A stretch of 6,311 nt of DNA from a bacterium (GTDB taxonomy: Bacteria > UBP18 > UBA7526). The position numbers and the translations under genes are program-made. Shown here piece after piece: positions 5,927-6,311 of the stretch. A model generated the notes under the pieces. The model saw nothing but the letters and a program-made list of their open reading frames with translations. It did no database searches and was not told where the DNA came from. Location: the NCBI GenBank assembly GCA_030619985.1, contig JAUXAI010000062.1, positions 1 through 6,311 on the forward strand. The letters are read 5' to 3'. Each line of letters begins with the position of its first letter. Position 1 is the first letter of the stretch.

Positions 5927-5980
5927 CCGCAGATTTATCAGCGACAATCAGCGCACTATATCAGCGACAATCTGCGTTTA
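5893..5980. repeat. Composite repeat at the lolD 3' end (GACCGCAGAT and ATCAGCGACAATC units)
   Basis: GACCGCAGAT occurs at 5893-5902, 5903-5912 and 5925-5934. ATCAGCGACAATC occurs at 5937-5949 and 5960-5972. AAACGCAGAT (5915-5924) and ATCTGCGTTT (5970-5979) form a 10-bp perfect inverted repeat. The element begins inside lolD, supplies its last ten codons and stop, and ends one base before the ribosome binding site of the next gene. It is unlike the other repeats here; its form recalls interspersed repeats seen in several uncultivated bacterial lineages. Confidence 0.85.
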
Positions 5981-5996
5981 AGGAGGAATGATTATG
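5981..5996 (+). promoter_or_regulatory. Ribosome binding site choosing the PilZ-gene start
   Basis: A near-perfect AGGAGG (5981-5986) precedes two in-frame ATG codons, at 5988 and 5994. The first is only one base away, too close for initiation. The second is seven bases away and is the likely start. Confidence 0.8.
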
Positions 5997-6311
5997 GAAA
6001 AGGAATACAAGGGACCGAACAGGAGGAAGGCCCCGAGGGTGAAGAGGGCCATTCCAGTAAGGTATATGTTTCCCTTAGAGTTCTCGGGAGGAACTTGGGA
6101 GACATCTACCTATGAGGTAGGAGGAGGAGGGCTGAGGATAAAGAGGAAAGAACCTATTAAAGAAGGGATCATTGCTGCCTTAGAGATCGACCTTCCCACG
6201 AAAGAGGGAGAGATGGATAAGGTTAAAACCATCGCCCAGGTCGTCTGGTGCCATAAGGTGGAAAAAGAAGAGGATTATTCTGTAGGCCTTAAGTTCGTTC
6301 TTCCTGATGAT
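5994..6311 (+). CDS. PilZ-domain protein (3' truncated by window edge)
   Basis: The frame is open from ATG 5994 to the last base (106 residues), so the end lies outside the window. It starts with a charged tail and RRKAPRVKRAIPVRY, where R11 and R15 fit the RxxxR motif that binds cyclic di-GMP in PilZ domains. A beta-rich stretch follows, then EVGGGGLRI (41-49) at the position of the second motif (D/N)xSxxG, here with Glu for Asp/Asn and Gly for Ser. VGLKF near 97-101 matches the usual closing strand of the domain. No signal peptide or membrane helix is seen. It starts 67 bp after lolD, across a repeat, so co-transcription with lolD is possible. It may bind cyclic di-GMP weakly or not at all. 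The specific role and partner are unknown. Confidence 0.75.
   Translation, partial: MEKEYKGPNRRKAPRVKRAIPVRYMFPLEFSGGTWETSTYEVGGGGLRIKRKEPIKEGIIAALEIDLPTKEGEMDKVKTIAQVVWCHKVEKEEDYSVGLKFVLPDD

Noticed and set aside
1-6311. A new multi-gene defence or metabolic system
   Set aside because: All six genes belong to known housekeeping or signalling families in an ordinary arrangement; only the repeats are unusual.

Overview
This is a compact, all-plus-strand stretch of a Gram-negative (diderm) bacterial genome. It carries six protein genes: the 3' end of lnt, prfB, lysS, a lolC/lolE-type permease gene, lolD, and the 5' end of a PilZ-domain gene. Lnt and the Lol transporter both serve outer-membrane lipoproteins, so the host must have an outer membrane. 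The gene order, the purine-rich coding strand with many AGG/AGA arginine codons, and gaps filled with short tandem repeats and GC-rich palindromes suggest an uncultivated lineage such as Candidatus Omnitrophota. That placement is an inference from memory and was not tested.

Layout. 2-685: C-terminal catalytic part of apolipoprotein N-acyltransferase. 686-990: gap with an octamer array, GC-rich hairpins and a 12-bp palindrome. 991-2083: release factor 2, made by a programmed +1 frameshift at 1059-1061. 2080-2109: good sigma70-type promoter overlapping the prfB stop. 2140-3609: lysyl-tRNA synthetase with a GTG start. 3610-3857: gap with a GC-rich palindrome, a strongly strand-asymmetric inverted repeat and a 12-mer repeat. 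3858-5078: LolC/E permease. 5079-5209: gap with a heptamer array and a GC-rich palindrome between 9-bp direct repeats. 5210-5926: LolD ATPase, with one heptamer array inside the gene and another repeat forming its 3' end. 5994-6311: PilZ-domain protein, running off the window.

How the genes work together. Lnt adds the third acyl chain to lipoproteins at the inner membrane. LolC/E with LolD then extracts mature lipoproteins for transfer to the outer membrane. PrfB and LysS are translation factors, and their adjacency is also known from E. coli. The PilZ protein may respond to cyclic di-GMP, but its link to the others is unknown.

The genes are ordinary housekeeping genes, and I do not see a new multi-gene system. 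The unusual part is the repeat landscape. Four of the five gaps carry short repeats, each of a different family. These repeats supply working gene parts: the lnt stop codon, the last ten residues and stop of lolD, the likely lolC ribosome binding site, and an in-frame insert inside LolD.
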